Shown: positions 11,400-23,416 of the stretch, one piece after another | Position numbering within the stretch: the stretch's first letter is position 1 | Layout: each line of letters starts with the position of its first letter | Origin: Solea solea | Taxonomy: Eukaryota; Chordata; Actinopteri; Pleuronectiformes; Soleidae | Assembly: GCF_958295425.1 (NCBI RefSeq) | Contig: NC_081146.1 | Span: 27,741,667-27,805,666, forward strand | Length of the DNA stretch: 64,000 nucleotides | Direction: 5' to 3' | The notes under the pieces: model-generated | Seen by the model: only the letters and a program-made list of their open reading frames with translations | Databases searched by the model: none | Told to the model about the DNA's origin: nothing | Translations under genes and position numbers: made by a program

Positions 11400-12380
11400 G
11401 TAAAGAGCCTTCTTTGATGCTTCAAACTGCTTCAAACAGCAAATTAAAGACAAAAGCAGCAAAAAGGTGGAGAACCAGAGCGACTATCCCTGTGCTCATC
11501 CTCTCCCACTCTCCTTTTACTCCCTCTCTTACTCTTGAGGACTGTCAATAAACTCCATCATCCTAACCCTAACCCTATATACACAGGATTGACCAAGAAT
11601 ATAATGCCATGAAAGTCAGGTGACATGTTCTACTATAACATTATTAATCATTGTCGCTGCAGTGATTATCAGCTTCTTTTATAATGTGAATTCTCACGGC
11701 TCAGTCAGTGCCCATAAAACATACACCTGCAGTGGAGACACAGGCTAAGATGTGAGTTCACAGCAGCCGGAGGACGGACGCTGGACAACTGGAGACAAAA
11801 GCCTGGACACGTCTCCTTTAAGATGAGACAGCAGCTCAGAGGTGATCAGAGGCCGGACGAGAGAGAGAGGAAGGACAACTGAACAGGGCAATCCAAGGAG
11901 GAGATAGGACAGGAAGTCAAACTTACAAACCTACAAAATAAAACAGGAACAAGGAACACATACCCACAAAAAACTAAAGGTTAAAGATCCTGTAAATACA
12001 GGATACAAAATATTACCTCGGACTTTGTCAATTTGAGTGTTAAAAATATTCACTAAGTGTTTTTAAAAGTTTGGTTTGTACAGAATATTAACGTAAACTC
12101 ACCGTCACATGAGAAATGACATTTTCACCACTTTATAAACAGTTTAGCGTCTCTCTCCCTCGTCCAGCAACAGTTAGAGTCTGCTCTTCTTACTCTTGTT
12201 CTTCTCTACTTCATTTCCTCATTTGAATCATCTTTCTTATTGTGAACGGGAGAGTTTAGAGTTTTAGGTGCAGAGAGAATCTAGATGGACTTGAGCTAAC
12301 GATGGCTCCAGTGACCATGTCATGTGAGGAGGTCCAAGTACAGACCATCGTTTTACTATGAATGGGATTGCAGGCGTGTG
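11400..12380. other. Intronic DNA, little recognised
   Basis: Intron between exons 7 and 8. A short CCTAACCCTAACCCTA run (two to three telomere-type hexamers) is at 11563-11578; nothing else was recognised. Confidence 0.5.
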
Positions 12381-12383
12381 CGT

Positions 12384-12386
<3 letters not shown>

Positions 12387-12420
<34 letters not shown>
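12387..12420. repeat. (CA)n microsatellite
   Basis: About 16 CA dinucleotides. Confidence 0.95.
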
Positions 12421-12421
<1 letters not shown>

Positions 12422-12639
12422 CTGGTTGACTGAGTGTGTTGATGTTGTCGTTGATCACTACTGCAGACTGACATTAGCATTAGCATTAGCATTGACACGT
12501 TAGCAAATGTAACCAACACAAATCTGTGAAACAAAGACGTCAGTAGAACTTAAATGTCCTCGTTCTGGTTTAATAAACTCAGGCAGAACCTCACGTGGCC
12601 CCTGATGGCTGTGCTCACAGTGAGTGAATGGCTATGAAA

Positions 12640-13733
12640 GTGCGGTGGTGTAGCGGTGGTGTAGCGTAGGTGTAGCGTGATGTAGCGGTGGTGTAGCGGT
12701 GGTGTAGCGGTGGTGTAGCGGTGGTGTAGCAGTGGTGTAGCGGTGGTGTAGCAGTGGTGTAGCGGTGGTGTAGCGGTGGTGTAGCGGTGGTGTAGCAGTG
12801 GTGTAGCAGTGGTGTAGCGGTGGTGTAGCGGTGATGTAGCAGTGGTGTAGCAGGGGTGTAGCAGTGATGTAGCAGTGGTGTAGCAGGGGTGTAGCGGTGG
12901 TGTATCGGTGGTGTAGCCGTGGTGTAGCCGTGGTGTAGCGGTGGTGTAGCAGTGATGTAGCAGTGGTGTAGCCGTGGTGTAGCGGTGGTGTAGCGGTGGT
13001 GTAGCGGTGATGTAGCGGTGATGTAGCGGTGGTGTATCGGTGGTGTAGCCGTGGTGTAGCAGGGGTGTAGCAGGGGTGTAGCGGTGGTGTATCGGTGGTG
13101 TAGCCGTGGTGTAGCCGTGGTGTAGCCGTGGTGTAGCGGTGGTGTAGCAGTGATGTAGCAGTGGTGTAGCAGGGGTGTAGCGGTGGTGTATCGGTGGTGT
13201 AGCCGTGGTGTAGCCGTGGTGTAGCCGTGGTGTAGCGGTGGTGTAGCGGTGGTGTAGCGGTGGTGTAGCAGTGGTGTAGCAGTGGTGTAGCGGTGGTGTA
13301 GCGGTGATGTAGCAGTGGTGTAGCAGGGGTGTAGCAGTGATGTAGCAGTGGTGTAGCAGGGGTGTAGCGGTGGTGTATCGGTGGTGTAGCCGTGGTGTAG
13401 CGGTGGTGTAGCGGTGGTGTAGCGGTGATGTAGCGGTGATGTAGCGGTGGTGTATCGGTGGTGTAGCCGTGGTGTAGCAGGGGTGTAGCAGGGGTGTAGC
13501 GGTGGTGTAGCGGTGGTGTAGCAGTGGTGTAGCAGTGGTGTAGCGGTGGTGTAGCTGTGGTGTAGCCGTGGTGTAGCGGTGGTGTAGCAGTGGTGTAGCG
13601 GTGGTGTAGCAGTGGTGTAGCAGTGGTGTAGCTGTGGTGTAGCGGTGGTGTAGCAGTGGTGTAGCCGTGGTGTAGCGGTGGTGTAGCTGTGGTGTAGCGG
13701 TGGTGTAGCAGGGGTGTAGCAGGGGTGTAGCAG
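12640..13733. repeat. 11-bp minisatellite, about 99 copies
   Basis: Tandem copies of GTAGCGGTGGT with variants (gtagca, gtagcc, gtatcg, gtgatg). Blocks of variants recur at offsets of 473 bp (12831 versus 13304) and 418 bp (13034 versus 13452), both multiples of 11. The unit has no stop codon in any minus-strand frame, so three overlapping frames of about 400 codons appear; they read HHRYTTATP-type repeats and are not taken as genes. Lies in the intron between exons 7 and 8. Confidence 0.95.
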
Positions 13734-13739
13734 CAGATC

Positions 13740-14730
13740 CATGTGCAGCCATGGCTTACAGTGCTTTTACAAAAGAAGACCACATTAAGATCTCCTTCCT
13801 GATCAGCATCCAGACATGGTGCTTGCTTTTGCCTCCTGAAGACACAGCGCATACAGAAATAAGTGAGTGTGGAGGTTGGGCTGTTGTAGTAAGAAGAGAC
13901 AGATCTTTGTGTGAGAGGAGATCTGACTGCTCACGATGAAGGAGCAAGGCGAAAAATGAAGAGTGGGAGGGGAAGACAGAAGATATGGAAGGAGAGAAGG
14001 AAGGAAATAGAGATGAAGGGAGGTGGAAAGAAGGCTGAACTAGAGCAGGCCACCTTCAGGGAGTGGCATCAGACAGAGAAAAGACATTTTAATGAAGAGA
14101 ATAAAGAAAGAATGATTGACACAGAGAGAACGAGCAGAGCTAGGACTGTCTGTTCCTGATGACTAATCTCTAGATAAAACTTCACTTACAGGAGAGAGAA
14201 CTCTGAGTGACAGCCAAACAGATCAAGGGAATTCAATCAACAAAATGGAGGCAGAACTAATGAAAAAATCTGATCTCTTGCTGATTTATGGATCTGCATG
14301 TTTATTATAAAGTACTGGTGTTCATGTTGTCCTCTGCTGTAGTACAGCTGTCGGGGCAGTACTGTGAAACTGCCTTCATCACTAATTAAAGGTGCTTTGT
14401 GAAGTATTTTAAAATCAATGAACAGCTTCAGCATTGATCTGGGGAACTTGTGTAATTACCATAAGCACTAAAGTTCATCATTTTGATGAATGTCAACAAC
14501 ATAGTGCAATTCACAGGGACTGAGAAGTCTTCGTGAATCCATGCAGCACAGAGAGCTGAAAACTGTCCGTTTCTTATCAGCTCATGCACAAAAACTAAAC
14601 CATGCAGCAATGTCTATTTAACTTTGAGTTAGTTTTCTGGCGTCTCTGTGCTGGACGATCAGTGAGTGAGTCAAATAAGTGTAAAGCTTGAGTCTGTCAT
14701 TTGGTTCTAAAACACTTTTCACCACCACCT
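13740..14730. other. Intronic DNA with no recognised feature
   Basis: Purine-rich in 13.93-14.15 kb. Short open frames only; no recognised exon or element. Confidence 0.45.
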
Positions 14731-15175
14731 TCAGGGTCTGTTGGGAACGTCTGGTGGAGTCCCGTCAGAAAGAGTCTCAACTCCCACCTCAGGCAGAACT
14801 TGGACCACGTCCCGAGGGAGGCGGGACACATTGAGTCTGAATGGGCCGTGCTGGGAGGCGGCTGACTGGAGCTGTGGCTGTAAGGCGGTTGGTGCCTGTC
14901 GTGGTGGTAATCCCTGAACCCGTTGGTGGACTCCAGGGGCAGATGACAGTTACCAGCAGGCCAAGCAGAATGCAGCTTTGGCCGTCGCTAAGGCATGAAC
15001 TCGGACGTGGGAGGAGTTTGGTGAGACCATGGAAAACAGTTTCCGGACGGCTTTGAGAAGGTTCTGGTCAACGATCTGATGACTCAGTGGCCATCAACAC
15101 GGTGAACAGTGGAGACGGGGTGTTGTGGGTCGGTGTCGAGGTTATTTCAAAGACCTCCTCAGTCACAGGAGGCTG
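14731..15175 (+). mobile_element. Degenerate LINE fragment (second copy, opposite orientation)
   Basis: Plus-strand relative of the 0.6-1.5 kb fragment: it shares the stretch with GTCCCGAGGGAGGCGGGAC and the later GAGGAGTTTGGTGAGACCAT. Frames are broken by stops and shifts. It is shorter than the first copy and lacks the VDEI region. Confidence 0.65.
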
Positions 15176-15289
15176 AGCTTTGTCATAAATACAGCAATAA
15201 GTATAAGTAAGTAATAACCTTAGCCACCAAAACTGACCCTGAGCCTGTTAAATGAAGCTCGGCTGTTTTTACCGCTGATGGCGTTAAAT

Positions 15290-15475
15290 GGTCAGATCTT
15301 GACGATCATTCACTCACACGTTCATACAGCACATCTACGTGCAGCATGTTTTTAATCACTCTTCTTTCTTACCCATTCACATGCTGCCAGCAACACGAGG
15401 TTCAGACTAGACCAGCGGAGCCGTAATCAAACCCACAACCGCTCTACTACTGAGCTACCGTCGTTGTCATGGAAG
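15290..15475 (-). mobile_element. tRNA-headed SINE fragment
   Basis: Minus-strand sense has GTAGCTCAGTAGTAGAGCGG (box A-like) and GTGGGTTTGATTACGG (box B-like), followed by a body shared with copies near 19.7-19.9 and 29.3-29.6 kb (GTGCTGTATGAACGTG-type segment). Confidence 0.6.
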
Positions 15476-15899
15476 TCTGTTGGTTTACAGTTAAACGTCA
15501 TATTTCACCAGCATTGCAGATGTGTTTCATGTTCTCAGGTATTTATCTCTTGATGTTTATGATGCCAGTGTGTTGTTTCTCAGTTTACAGCAGTAATCTG
15601 TAAATAAACAACCAAAACTCAAACTATTATATTTCTCCCAACGATAACACGTTTGGCCAAATTGGTAAATTTAGGAGAATGTTCAATAAAAATGAGATAA
15701 TATAATACTTGTCAAAAAGTTAATTTGATACTAAATAAGCAAGAAGAACCTGGTGTTATATTTGATTTGATCAGAGAAATTGTCACATTACAGACGTGTA
15801 AGAGACACTGAATGTAAATATACTTCTCTCCACACATCGCTCACATATTTGAAAATGATTAACTGTATAAACAAAAATGTAAAAATAACAATAACAACG

Positions 15900-15930
15900 A
15901 TAATACTAATAATAATAATAATAATAAGAA
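15900..15930. repeat. (AAT)n microsatellite
   Basis: About nine AAT/AAG triplets close to the exon 7 donor. Confidence 0.9.
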
Positions 15931-15949
15931 GAAGAATAAAAACACCCAC

Positions 15950-16084
15950 CACAATGAGGTTCCACATGCGAGCAGCTTCAGCCACCAGCGTGGAGACGCC
16001 GCTGCAGCCAGGCATGAGGACAATCTTGATGGGCTCGGTGTACAGAAGGTCATACAGCAACTTGGTGGCTTCCCCAGGGTCACA
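15950..16084 (-). CDS. gabbr1: gabbr1 coding exon 7 (Venus-flytrap lobe 1)
   Basis: Encodes [20 protein letters not shown] then [20 protein letters not shown] and WNLIV, 45 codons, phase 0 at both ends. The two cysteines match the mammalian lobe-1 disulfide (Cys103 and Cys129, 1b numbering), and the serine after the second cysteine matches Ser130, which binds the GABA carboxylate. The next residue is Gly where mammals have Ser. Donor GTGGGT is followed about 20 bases later by a (TTA)n tract. Confidence 0.96.
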
Positions 16085-16439
16085 CTGGAAGTACAGCACG
16101 AGACAATGATTAATAGGCAGACAGATGAACAGATGGACGGGAAGAGAAATGAATTGAGGTTCACAGACAGCAAGAAAAAGAGGGACGAGAGACGGACAGC
16201 GGAGAAAAGTGAAGCGATAATGACGAGGGAAACAGACGGATGAAGAAAGTAAGATAAGAGACACTTACACTATGCAACAAAAGGGTCAATGCAAATGTGA
16301 AACAAGGACATGTCAAGGAAATGGAAATGAAGGAGTTCAAGATAAATGTAAAGATAAATGGCACAAAACAAAGTGTCAGGTACAACAAGAAAACCAAGAG
16401 CTAGAGCTAGTCTACATGGGAAAGAAAACATCTGATCAC

Positions 16440-16680
16440 AATATCATTTATATATGATTCATATCAATATTAATATCATGATATAAATCAAATTCATATT
16501 TCTGTTCTGTTCTGATTATAATATCTGGATATTTGATCCCCATACAACAAATATATGGGGATATAAAGCTGCACAATGGTTGTTTCTCTGGACTCATAAA
16601 TACACACACTGTTTATGATCTGTGTTACATGCTCAGTTATTACCTTTCAATTTAGATAATACCTGCTTTATATCTTTATA
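16440..16680 (-). mobile_element. Old dispersed repeat (copy 1 of 3, hAT-like MITE suspected)
   Basis: Contains the reverse complement of the motif AGAGAAACAACC...GCAGCTTTATATCC that recurs in 36.54-36.98 kb and, more diverged, in 56.3-57.25 kb. AT-rich, without coding capacity. Family assignment is a guess. Confidence 0.45.
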
Positions 16681-16814
16681 TTTTCTTGTGTTAGTAACCG
16701 GAATGATCCGTCACCGCTCTGTCAGACCATCACCACATCACAGTCACACATAACCTGGGCTGACACGTCTAGTGATTCAGCATGGGAGACAAGGCAAGGC
16801 TCGCAACCATACAT

Positions 16815-17705
16815 ACACACACATGAATGTAAAAAAGAAAACACACACATGAATGTTAAAACAGAAAACACACACATGAATGTAAAAAAGAAAACACACA
16901 CATGAATGTAAAAAGCACACATGAATGTAAAATAGAAAACACACATGAATGTAAAAAGAAAACACACACATGAATGTAAAAACAGAAAACACACACATGA
17001 ATGTAAAAACAGAAAACACACATGAATGTAAAATAGAAAACACACATGAATGTAAAAAGAAAACACACACATGAATGTAAAAAAGAAAACACACACATGA
17101 ATGTAAAAACAGAAAACACACACATGAATGTAAAAAACACACATGAATGTAAAATAGAAAACACAGATGAATGTAAAAAGAAAACACACACATAAATGTA
17201 AAAACAGAAAACACACACATGAATGTAAAAACAGAAAACACACATGAATGTAAAAACAGAAAACACACACACATGAATGTAAAAAAAAGAAAACACACAC
17301 ATGAATGTAAAAAAAAGAAAACACACATGAATGTAAAAACAGAAAACACACACATGAATGTAAAAACAGAAAACACACACATGAATGTAAAAAAAAAGAA
17401 AACACACATGAATGTAAAAACAGAAAACACACACATGAATGTAAAAACAGAAAACACACATGAATGTAAAAACAGAAAACACACACACATGAATGTAAAA
17501 AAAAGAAAACACACACATGAATGTAAAAACAGAAAACACACACATGAATGTAAAAACAGAAAACACACATGAATGTAAAAACAGAAAACACACACACATG
17601 AATGTAAAAACAGAAAACACACACATGAATGTAAAAACAGAAAACACACATGAATGTAAAAACAGAAAACACACACACACGAATGTAAAAAAAGAAAACA
17701 CACAT
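16815..17705. repeat. Minisatellite of about 20-28 bp
   Basis: Roughly 35 copies of CACACATGAATGTAAAAACAG-type units with length variants. Frames reading CVFCFYIHV on the minus strand and HMNVKTENT on the plus strand are repeat artefacts. Confidence 0.93.
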
Positions 17706-17709
17706 ACAT

Positions 17710-19690
17710 TCCAGATGGGTCACAAACAGTCGCACCAAAGGAGGACATGGCAACCCCCAGAGATGGCTCCTGTCTTCTGAAGGCAGCACTGACCATTTTC
17801 CAAGCAGGTAATCACCACTCAGGATCAGCGACTGAGTGGAAGAGCTCATCTTCATATTGATTGGTGTGTTTTCAGTTAACAGCATGTTGGTTGGAATAAT
17901 AGTGGCGTCATGTCAGGTCATTTATGTGCACTTAGACACAAACACAGAAAAGGTGTTTTTTGAATCGTCTTTTAGCACAACTTTAACATTGAAATGTAGA
18001 TATTTGACAACATTTTAGAGGAGCCTTAGCTTCCCTTGCTGTTTTAAATTTAAATTAACAAAAAAAAAGAGAATACTTATGTGAAACAAAGATTGTTCAC
18101 AAATCCAAACTCTAGAGTCTAAATCAAACATACATACTTTTAATATTTTTCACTAAATAATCTGCGTCTTCAGCCATGAATAAAGGTTTTATGGAAAAAA
18201 GGCCAGTTCCATTACACACGTCATGCATTTCCTTCAACATTGTACATTAGCATATTTGTAACCAATCTCAAACAACAGCGATCATTATAGTAAGTGTGCA
18301 GAAAGAACCCTCTCTGATGGCACAGATGTTGGCGGTATAGAGCTCCGGATGTCATGTGACTCCGTTTGCTCACAGCACCAGGTTGGCAGGAGAAGCCTCT
18401 AAAAAATGAATGACACCAGCGACAGTTTCAAGCTCTCAGAGTTCACTGAGCATTAAATCCACAAAGATGGAGCAATAAAAACACAGAACCTGCCAGACTA
18501 CACAGACATGATCCTGAAGACACCGTGGTGCTCTTCCAGAGCTGCTGCAGAACATCTTCAACTTCATTCTACTCCAGACAGATAAACCCTTACACATCAC
18601 AAGCATCAAAAAGTGCATTTAACATTTGCAAATCATCATCAGAACCAGCATCATGCTTTGAAAGTTAGCTTCTACACCTTTCAAATAACGGACAACAAAA
18701 TAAATCCACTCATAAATCCTTTGCTTGTCAATTAAAAATTGCCCTAAGGTGATTATGTTAACTAATTAGAGTTTCAGAGTGCGCGTCTGTAGTCCATCTC
18801 CCTGCACTGCTGATTGTTCACAATTCACTGGGTTAAATATTGATGTTGTAAAGGAATAATAATAATATGCAGCGATTGTTTTGTTGTGTGGTACCAGATG
18901 ATGTGGTCTGGCAGCGCCACCTTGTGGCTGTTTTCTTCTTCTTTTCTTTCTTCTTTTCTCCGTGAGCTACAAGACACTCGCACATCATCTGAGGTGTGGT
19001 TGAAACATGTGGAGGTGGAGAGGTTGTTGTTAAAGTTCTGTTTGAATCCTGTGGGATGTGAATTTATATTGTAATTTATTTCAATTCAATTAAAAAAATG
19101 ACATAATCATAACATACATGATCTCAAGGCAGTGTAGAGAGCAGAGAAACCCACAGTTCACACTCAGAGCAAACACTAGGCCTCAGTGCAGAGAAAAAAC
19201 TCATGCTGATTGTATGAATTATTATTAGAGATGTGATTTGTTTTGTTTATGTCATTGTTTCCTTTGTTTATATGAGCAAAAAAGTTGTTGTGTTCCATTC
19301 GGAGGAGGCGTGCGATACATTTGGTGTGTTTTATACTTCATGACGGCTTTGGAAGAATATTTCGTTTGGTTTTCATTTAGCCTGTTGATGGTCAAGTAAA
19401 AATATAATTAAAAAAAATAATATTACTATGACATTTCACAGAATTTCAAAGTTCTGATAAATAGTTCACAATATTTCTGATGCAAAACAAATATGTGAAA
19501 CTAAATACAAGTACTTAGTATTTTCTTCTGTTCACAGGGTTCATGTTGCTCATGAGAAGAAGCAAATAAACAGACACGTGGAAGCTCCGCCCACTGAGTG
19601 TCTTTGTTTAGGTGAAAAAAGTTGAACTTTTAATCAATTAATAACAAAAGAAGGAGCCTCTGTTTCGATGATAAATGGTCTGTATTTGTA
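17710..19690. other. Intronic DNA with no recognised feature
   Basis: Intron between exons 6 and 7. No exon, long frame or clear repeat seen. Confidence 0.45.
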
Positions 19691-19910
19691 GTGTCGATGA
19701 GCTGCTCAAAGCTGCTGAACACTACACTTCACTCACACATTCACAGAGCACATCTATGTGTGCAGTGCATTTATAATCAGGGGTTAATTGTCTTGTCTTG
19801 CCCAGGAGTGCATTGGCATGTGGACTAGTGAGGCTGGGAATTGAACCCTTGACTTTACAGTTGAACGATGCTCTGCCACTCAAACCAGCTATGAGCAGCA
19901 TCGTCCTAAA
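19690..19910 (-). mobile_element. tRNA-headed SINE (degenerate)
   Basis: Minus-strand sense: GAGTGGCAGAGCATCG head, GGGTTCAATTCCCAGCC box B, then a body with CTAGTCCACATGCCAATGCA. Same family as 29.35-29.62 kb. Confidence 0.65.
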
Positions 19911-20349
19911 CATCAAAGCACTTCCTGTCTTTACATTAGCTCAGTAGCTGTGATATCTGTCTTCATTCACTATTGTGGCTCTCAAAGGTCACACCCACTC
20001 AAGTGAAGATCGAAGATAGAACTCTGCTTTGTCACCATATACAGATTTAAGAAATGATAAGATACTAATCTGGGTTGACGTCTGTGTGCTGAGCCCCAAA
20101 GCATGTCCAGCTCCAGTTTTAATTTCTGCATAATTACGTCTAGTACCTGGTACTGAGGCTCCTGTAGCACTTTCTAACCCTTTTATTTGGTAACACCAAT
20201 TAAAATACAGGCTGGACGTGTTTATCTATCTGTACTGTATCCCCACTGTCTCATTTTCTGTCAATGTTAATAATTGATCAAAGTTTGCAGTCTGGGCTTT
20301 GATATAACCATGGCAACGGCCTGCGCAGAGAGCGTGTGTGTGTCTGCAT

Positions 20350-20736
20350 GAACGGAGTGTGTGTGTGTGTGTGTGTGTGTCTCAGAAGGCTGTAAATAGT
20401 CTGATGCTGTCTCCAGGACAGCCAGAGAAACAAGCCGTCTGCTACCACTGGGTTTCTGCATCCCCTAAAAGGACAGGCTGGGATTATGTGTTGAGCTTCA
20501 TGAATATTGTATGATGTTGAACAAGCTGAGGACATCCTTGATACTACCAGCTCTAATGGTCACACACTGATGAATGTGTGTGTGTGTGTGTGTGGGCACC
20601 TGTTTGATTCATCTATATCCAAACTATCATTTTGTACCCAACACTACTGGGTTTTAAAGACCCAATTAAAGTTCTCCATCATGATAACAAACTCAAGTTT
20701 ATGTGTGTGCGTGCGTGTCTGTGCGTGTCTGTGTGT

Positions 20737-20772
<36 letters not shown>

Positions 20773-21403
20773 TGCATAATTACACATCCCAAAGCCTTCA
20801 TCTTCATTTGCGAGCAAACATGGGGCCAGTTACACCGTTGTCTTAATCTCACAGTTAAACAAAGGGATGCAGATATCACTGATTAATCCCACCCTTTATG
20901 AAAGCTAAGATTATCATTACTATTCCTGTCAGGTGATAACAAACAAAACAAAAAAAAGCATCTTTGCAAACACGTTTGTGAACGGAGCAGCAGAAATAAC
21001 CCCCCCCCCCCTGACTTCAGTCAAAAATGAAGCAGCCACTCAGTGTTGGACCAGCCGCATTGAGCCGTTCTATTCAAAGCATCTGTATCTATTTCTTGAG
21101 CTGGAGGCGACAGTGACTCCTGAAGCACAAGGAGGAAGATTCTCCAAATCTGTTACTGCTTTATCTTTATCTTTATCTTTTTATGTTTATGGCAGATACA
21201 ACTGCAGCTGCCTCACACACACACACACACACACACACAGTGTGTGTGAAGAGGAGAGTGTGAATGAGTGACCACCACCACCACACTGTACCATCAGCTC
21301 TGCATACATTCAGTGTATGAATGTGCACACATATTTTCACAGACCTGAAACCTTATTTGTTTCTGTGGTGTGCTTCAAGAGTAACTGTGTTGCCATGCCA
21401 ACC

Positions 21404-21455
<52 letters not shown>

Positions 21456-22007
21456 CTCTCTCTCACATACACACACACACACACACTCTCCATCTCCCCC
21501 TGCTATTCTATTTAACAAGATTCCAATGCAGAGCCTTGTACACCAATCAGAATAAAGCTGGTTGCACATTTCTAACCAGTCCCGGCACAGTTCACTGTTT
21601 GGTGGTGCAGCCTCTCCCCAGGCATGTGTCCTGCATGTGTCCTGCATGTGTCCTGCATGTGTCCTGCATGTGTCCTGCTTGTGTCCTACAGCATGATTGA
21701 TAATGTGTCTCATGAGAGGAGACAGAGTGGATATCCAGTAATTGTCTCATCTCTGAGAGAAATGCTTCGTTTTGAGACCTCACAATAACAATAAAGACGT
21801 AACGCAGCACGGCACAAATCAAACGCAGTCACAAACAATCTTTCTGATTAAAGTCTTTAAAGGTGAGGTGGGTAGTAAAGTGCAGGCAGTGGGGGGTAGT
21901 GGGGGGGGGGGCAGTGAAGCCAGCTGGGAGGCGGAAATTGGATTTGTAATGGTTGATAATGCTGACATTTTAAAATAGCATGATTAATGATTGATGGAGG
22001 TGTGTGG

Positions 22008-22038
<31 letters not shown>

Positions 22039-22040
22039 GG
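20350..22040. repeat. Intronic stretch with several GT/CA microsatellites
   Basis: (GT)n runs at about 20355-20380, 20575-20595, 20698-20770, 21405-21454 and 22005-22034, and (CA)n runs at about 21217-21240 and 21469-21486. Poly-C at 21000-21011 and poly-G at 21900-21911. No gene seen between 19.9 and 22.6 kb. Confidence 0.85.
21620..21690. repeat. 11-bp tandem repeat, about six copies
   Basis: Copies of CATGTGTCCTG follow each other directly. Confidence 0.93.
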
Positions 22041-22649
22041 TCCTGTGTGGACGTTTAAAGGGAAGGTTCAGGGTTTTTGAAGTGTGAGTACTGACACACT
22101 GACAGCACTAACAGCTCATGCAGCCACCTGCTCTCACTGACAACATGGCTGCCAATGGAAAAACAGACTTTAACCAACGTCTCAATGAATGAAGGGTCCA
22201 CTCAAAGGTCCAGTGTGAGAAAAGAATCATGTCAGTTTTCTACAAGTGAACAAACACTTTTGGTTTTTCATTAGCACACAATGATCCTTCTGGGTTAGCT
22301 CTACACAGGCTTAACTAAGCCTATCTGACGTTAACTAATGATAACTGAAGGCTAAATAGATTCCTCTGCAACATACAACCAAACCAGTAAGTGTAACAAC
22401 ATTCTACACACGGCGCCTTCAACAATAGGGTTTCCATTTCATCTGATTGTAAATGGGAGTTAATAAAGTGCTCAGTCTCCCACACCAAAGTCAGTCAGTT
22501 CAAAAGTGTTTGAAATCGTTCACAATCACGTTTCATGAGACTTTGATGTGGGAGAGTGAGCAGCTGACACTCTTCAGTGTTCGGTCAGCAAGTGAGCTCA
22601 TATTCTTAAGCAGCCCACGGCCAAGAGAAAATAATCTGGATTTATCGCT

Positions 22650-22820
22650 GGTTTACATCCCAGGAAGGGCCAAGGGCTGAGGTGCCCCTGAGCAAGGCAC
22701 CCAATCGAGTGCTGCCCATGGCCTGTGTGTGTGTTCACTACTGTGTGATAAAGAAGGGTGAAATCATCAGAGGGTCAAACCCACTGTCACTAACTGTGTG
22801 TGTGTGTGTGTGTGTGTGTA
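22650..22820 (+). mobile_element. SINE-like repeat fragment
   Basis: Carries the familiar fish repeat segment GGTGCCCCTGAGCAAGGCAC followed by TGTGTTCACTACTGTGTG, then a (TG)n tract. The tRNA-like head is missing or decayed. Confidence 0.5.
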
Positions 22821-23101
22821 TTTGAAGCAGGCAGAAATGCTTTTTGTTAAGAGGGTGAAATGTGTTTATGTCCATGTGTCATGCTGGTTCTCGGCACAGG
22901 GGGCGCTGTCATTGTCATCTGTCACCGCTGACTCTATGAGCTCAAGAATCCCTGAACTATCTTCTCTGAGCTGTGACTGCAGGTGTTCAAAGTGTTATTA
23001 GCATCAGTGTCTCTGGAGAAGAGAGTGATAATAAAAAGAATAATAATGATGTTAATTACAAAAGGAAGTGATAAAAAAAAAACAGATGTGTGTCATCAGC
23101 G

Positions 23102-23130
23102 CGCTCGCGCACACACACACACACACACAC
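23102..23130. repeat. (CA)n microsatellite abutting the exon 6 donor
   Basis: In sense orientation the intron reads GTGAGTGTGTGTG, so the repeat begins inside the splice-donor region. Confidence 0.93.
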
Positions 23131-23134
23131 TCAC

Positions 23135-23295
23135 CATGCTGTCAAAGTGGATGAGCTCCAGCTCGTAGTCGGGCAGGATGTCGCTCCTGTTGTTCACCAG
23201 GTCCAGAGCCATCTGAGCGGAGGGCATGCACGCCTGACCGCCCGGCCAGCCGCCGCTCATGGGGAACAGCGCTCCGATGTACAGCTTCTTCTTTC
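23135..23295 (-). CDS. gabbr1: gabbr1 coding exon 6 (start of Venus-flytrap domain, shared by 1a and 1b)
   Basis: Encodes [20 protein letters not shown] and continues to [14 protein letters not shown], the first beta-alpha unit of lobe 1 of the GABA-binding domain. The tryptophan in SGGW corresponds to mammalian Trp65 (1b numbering), a residue that contacts ligand. The 1a acceptor is the CAG just before base 23295. The exon ends in phase 0 at GTGAGT, directly followed by a (GT)n microsatellite. The 53 complete codons match the mammalian exon closely ([26 protein letters not shown]). Confidence 0.96.
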
Positions 23296-23416
23296 CTGCG
23301 GACGGCCGCGCGGGCCAGAGGAGGAGAAACACCGTGAGAGAAACACGCAGCAACGTCACGCGCCCGCGGGGAGCGCGACTTATGCCCTGCATGGAGCCCT
23401 GCATAGAGCCCTGCAT
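23135..23416 (-). CDS. gabbr1: gabbr1 alternative first exon (GABA-B1b-type isoform)
   Basis: The same exon 6 reading frame stays open upstream of the 1a acceptor to an ATG at 23416. This adds [19 protein letters not shown] and the hydrophobic stretch [20 protein letters not shown] before KKKLYIG: a basic n-region, a hydrophobic core and a small-residue cleavage region, as in a signal peptide. This is the arrangement of mammalian GABBR1b, which starts as a 5' extension of the same exon and lacks both sushi repeats. Three in-frame ATGs lie in a 12-bp tandem repeat (codons 1, 5, 9), so the exact start is uncertain. Upstream DNA is CpG-rich. In mammals the 1b form is mainly somatodendritic and postsynaptic; that is inferred here. 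Confidence 0.85.

Noticed and set aside
12550..13852. Three overlapping minus-strand frames of 375-406 codons
   Set aside because: They are read-through of the 11-bp minisatellite, which lacks stops in any frame; no start context, domain or codon bias.
13911..14159. Lys/Glu-rich 82-codon frame
   Set aside because: Purine-rich intronic DNA; low-complexity composition and no homologue recognised.
16722..17885. Long minus-strand frame rich in CVFCFYIHV
   Set aside because: Translation of the CACACATGAATGTAAAA minisatellite; several frames are open at once.
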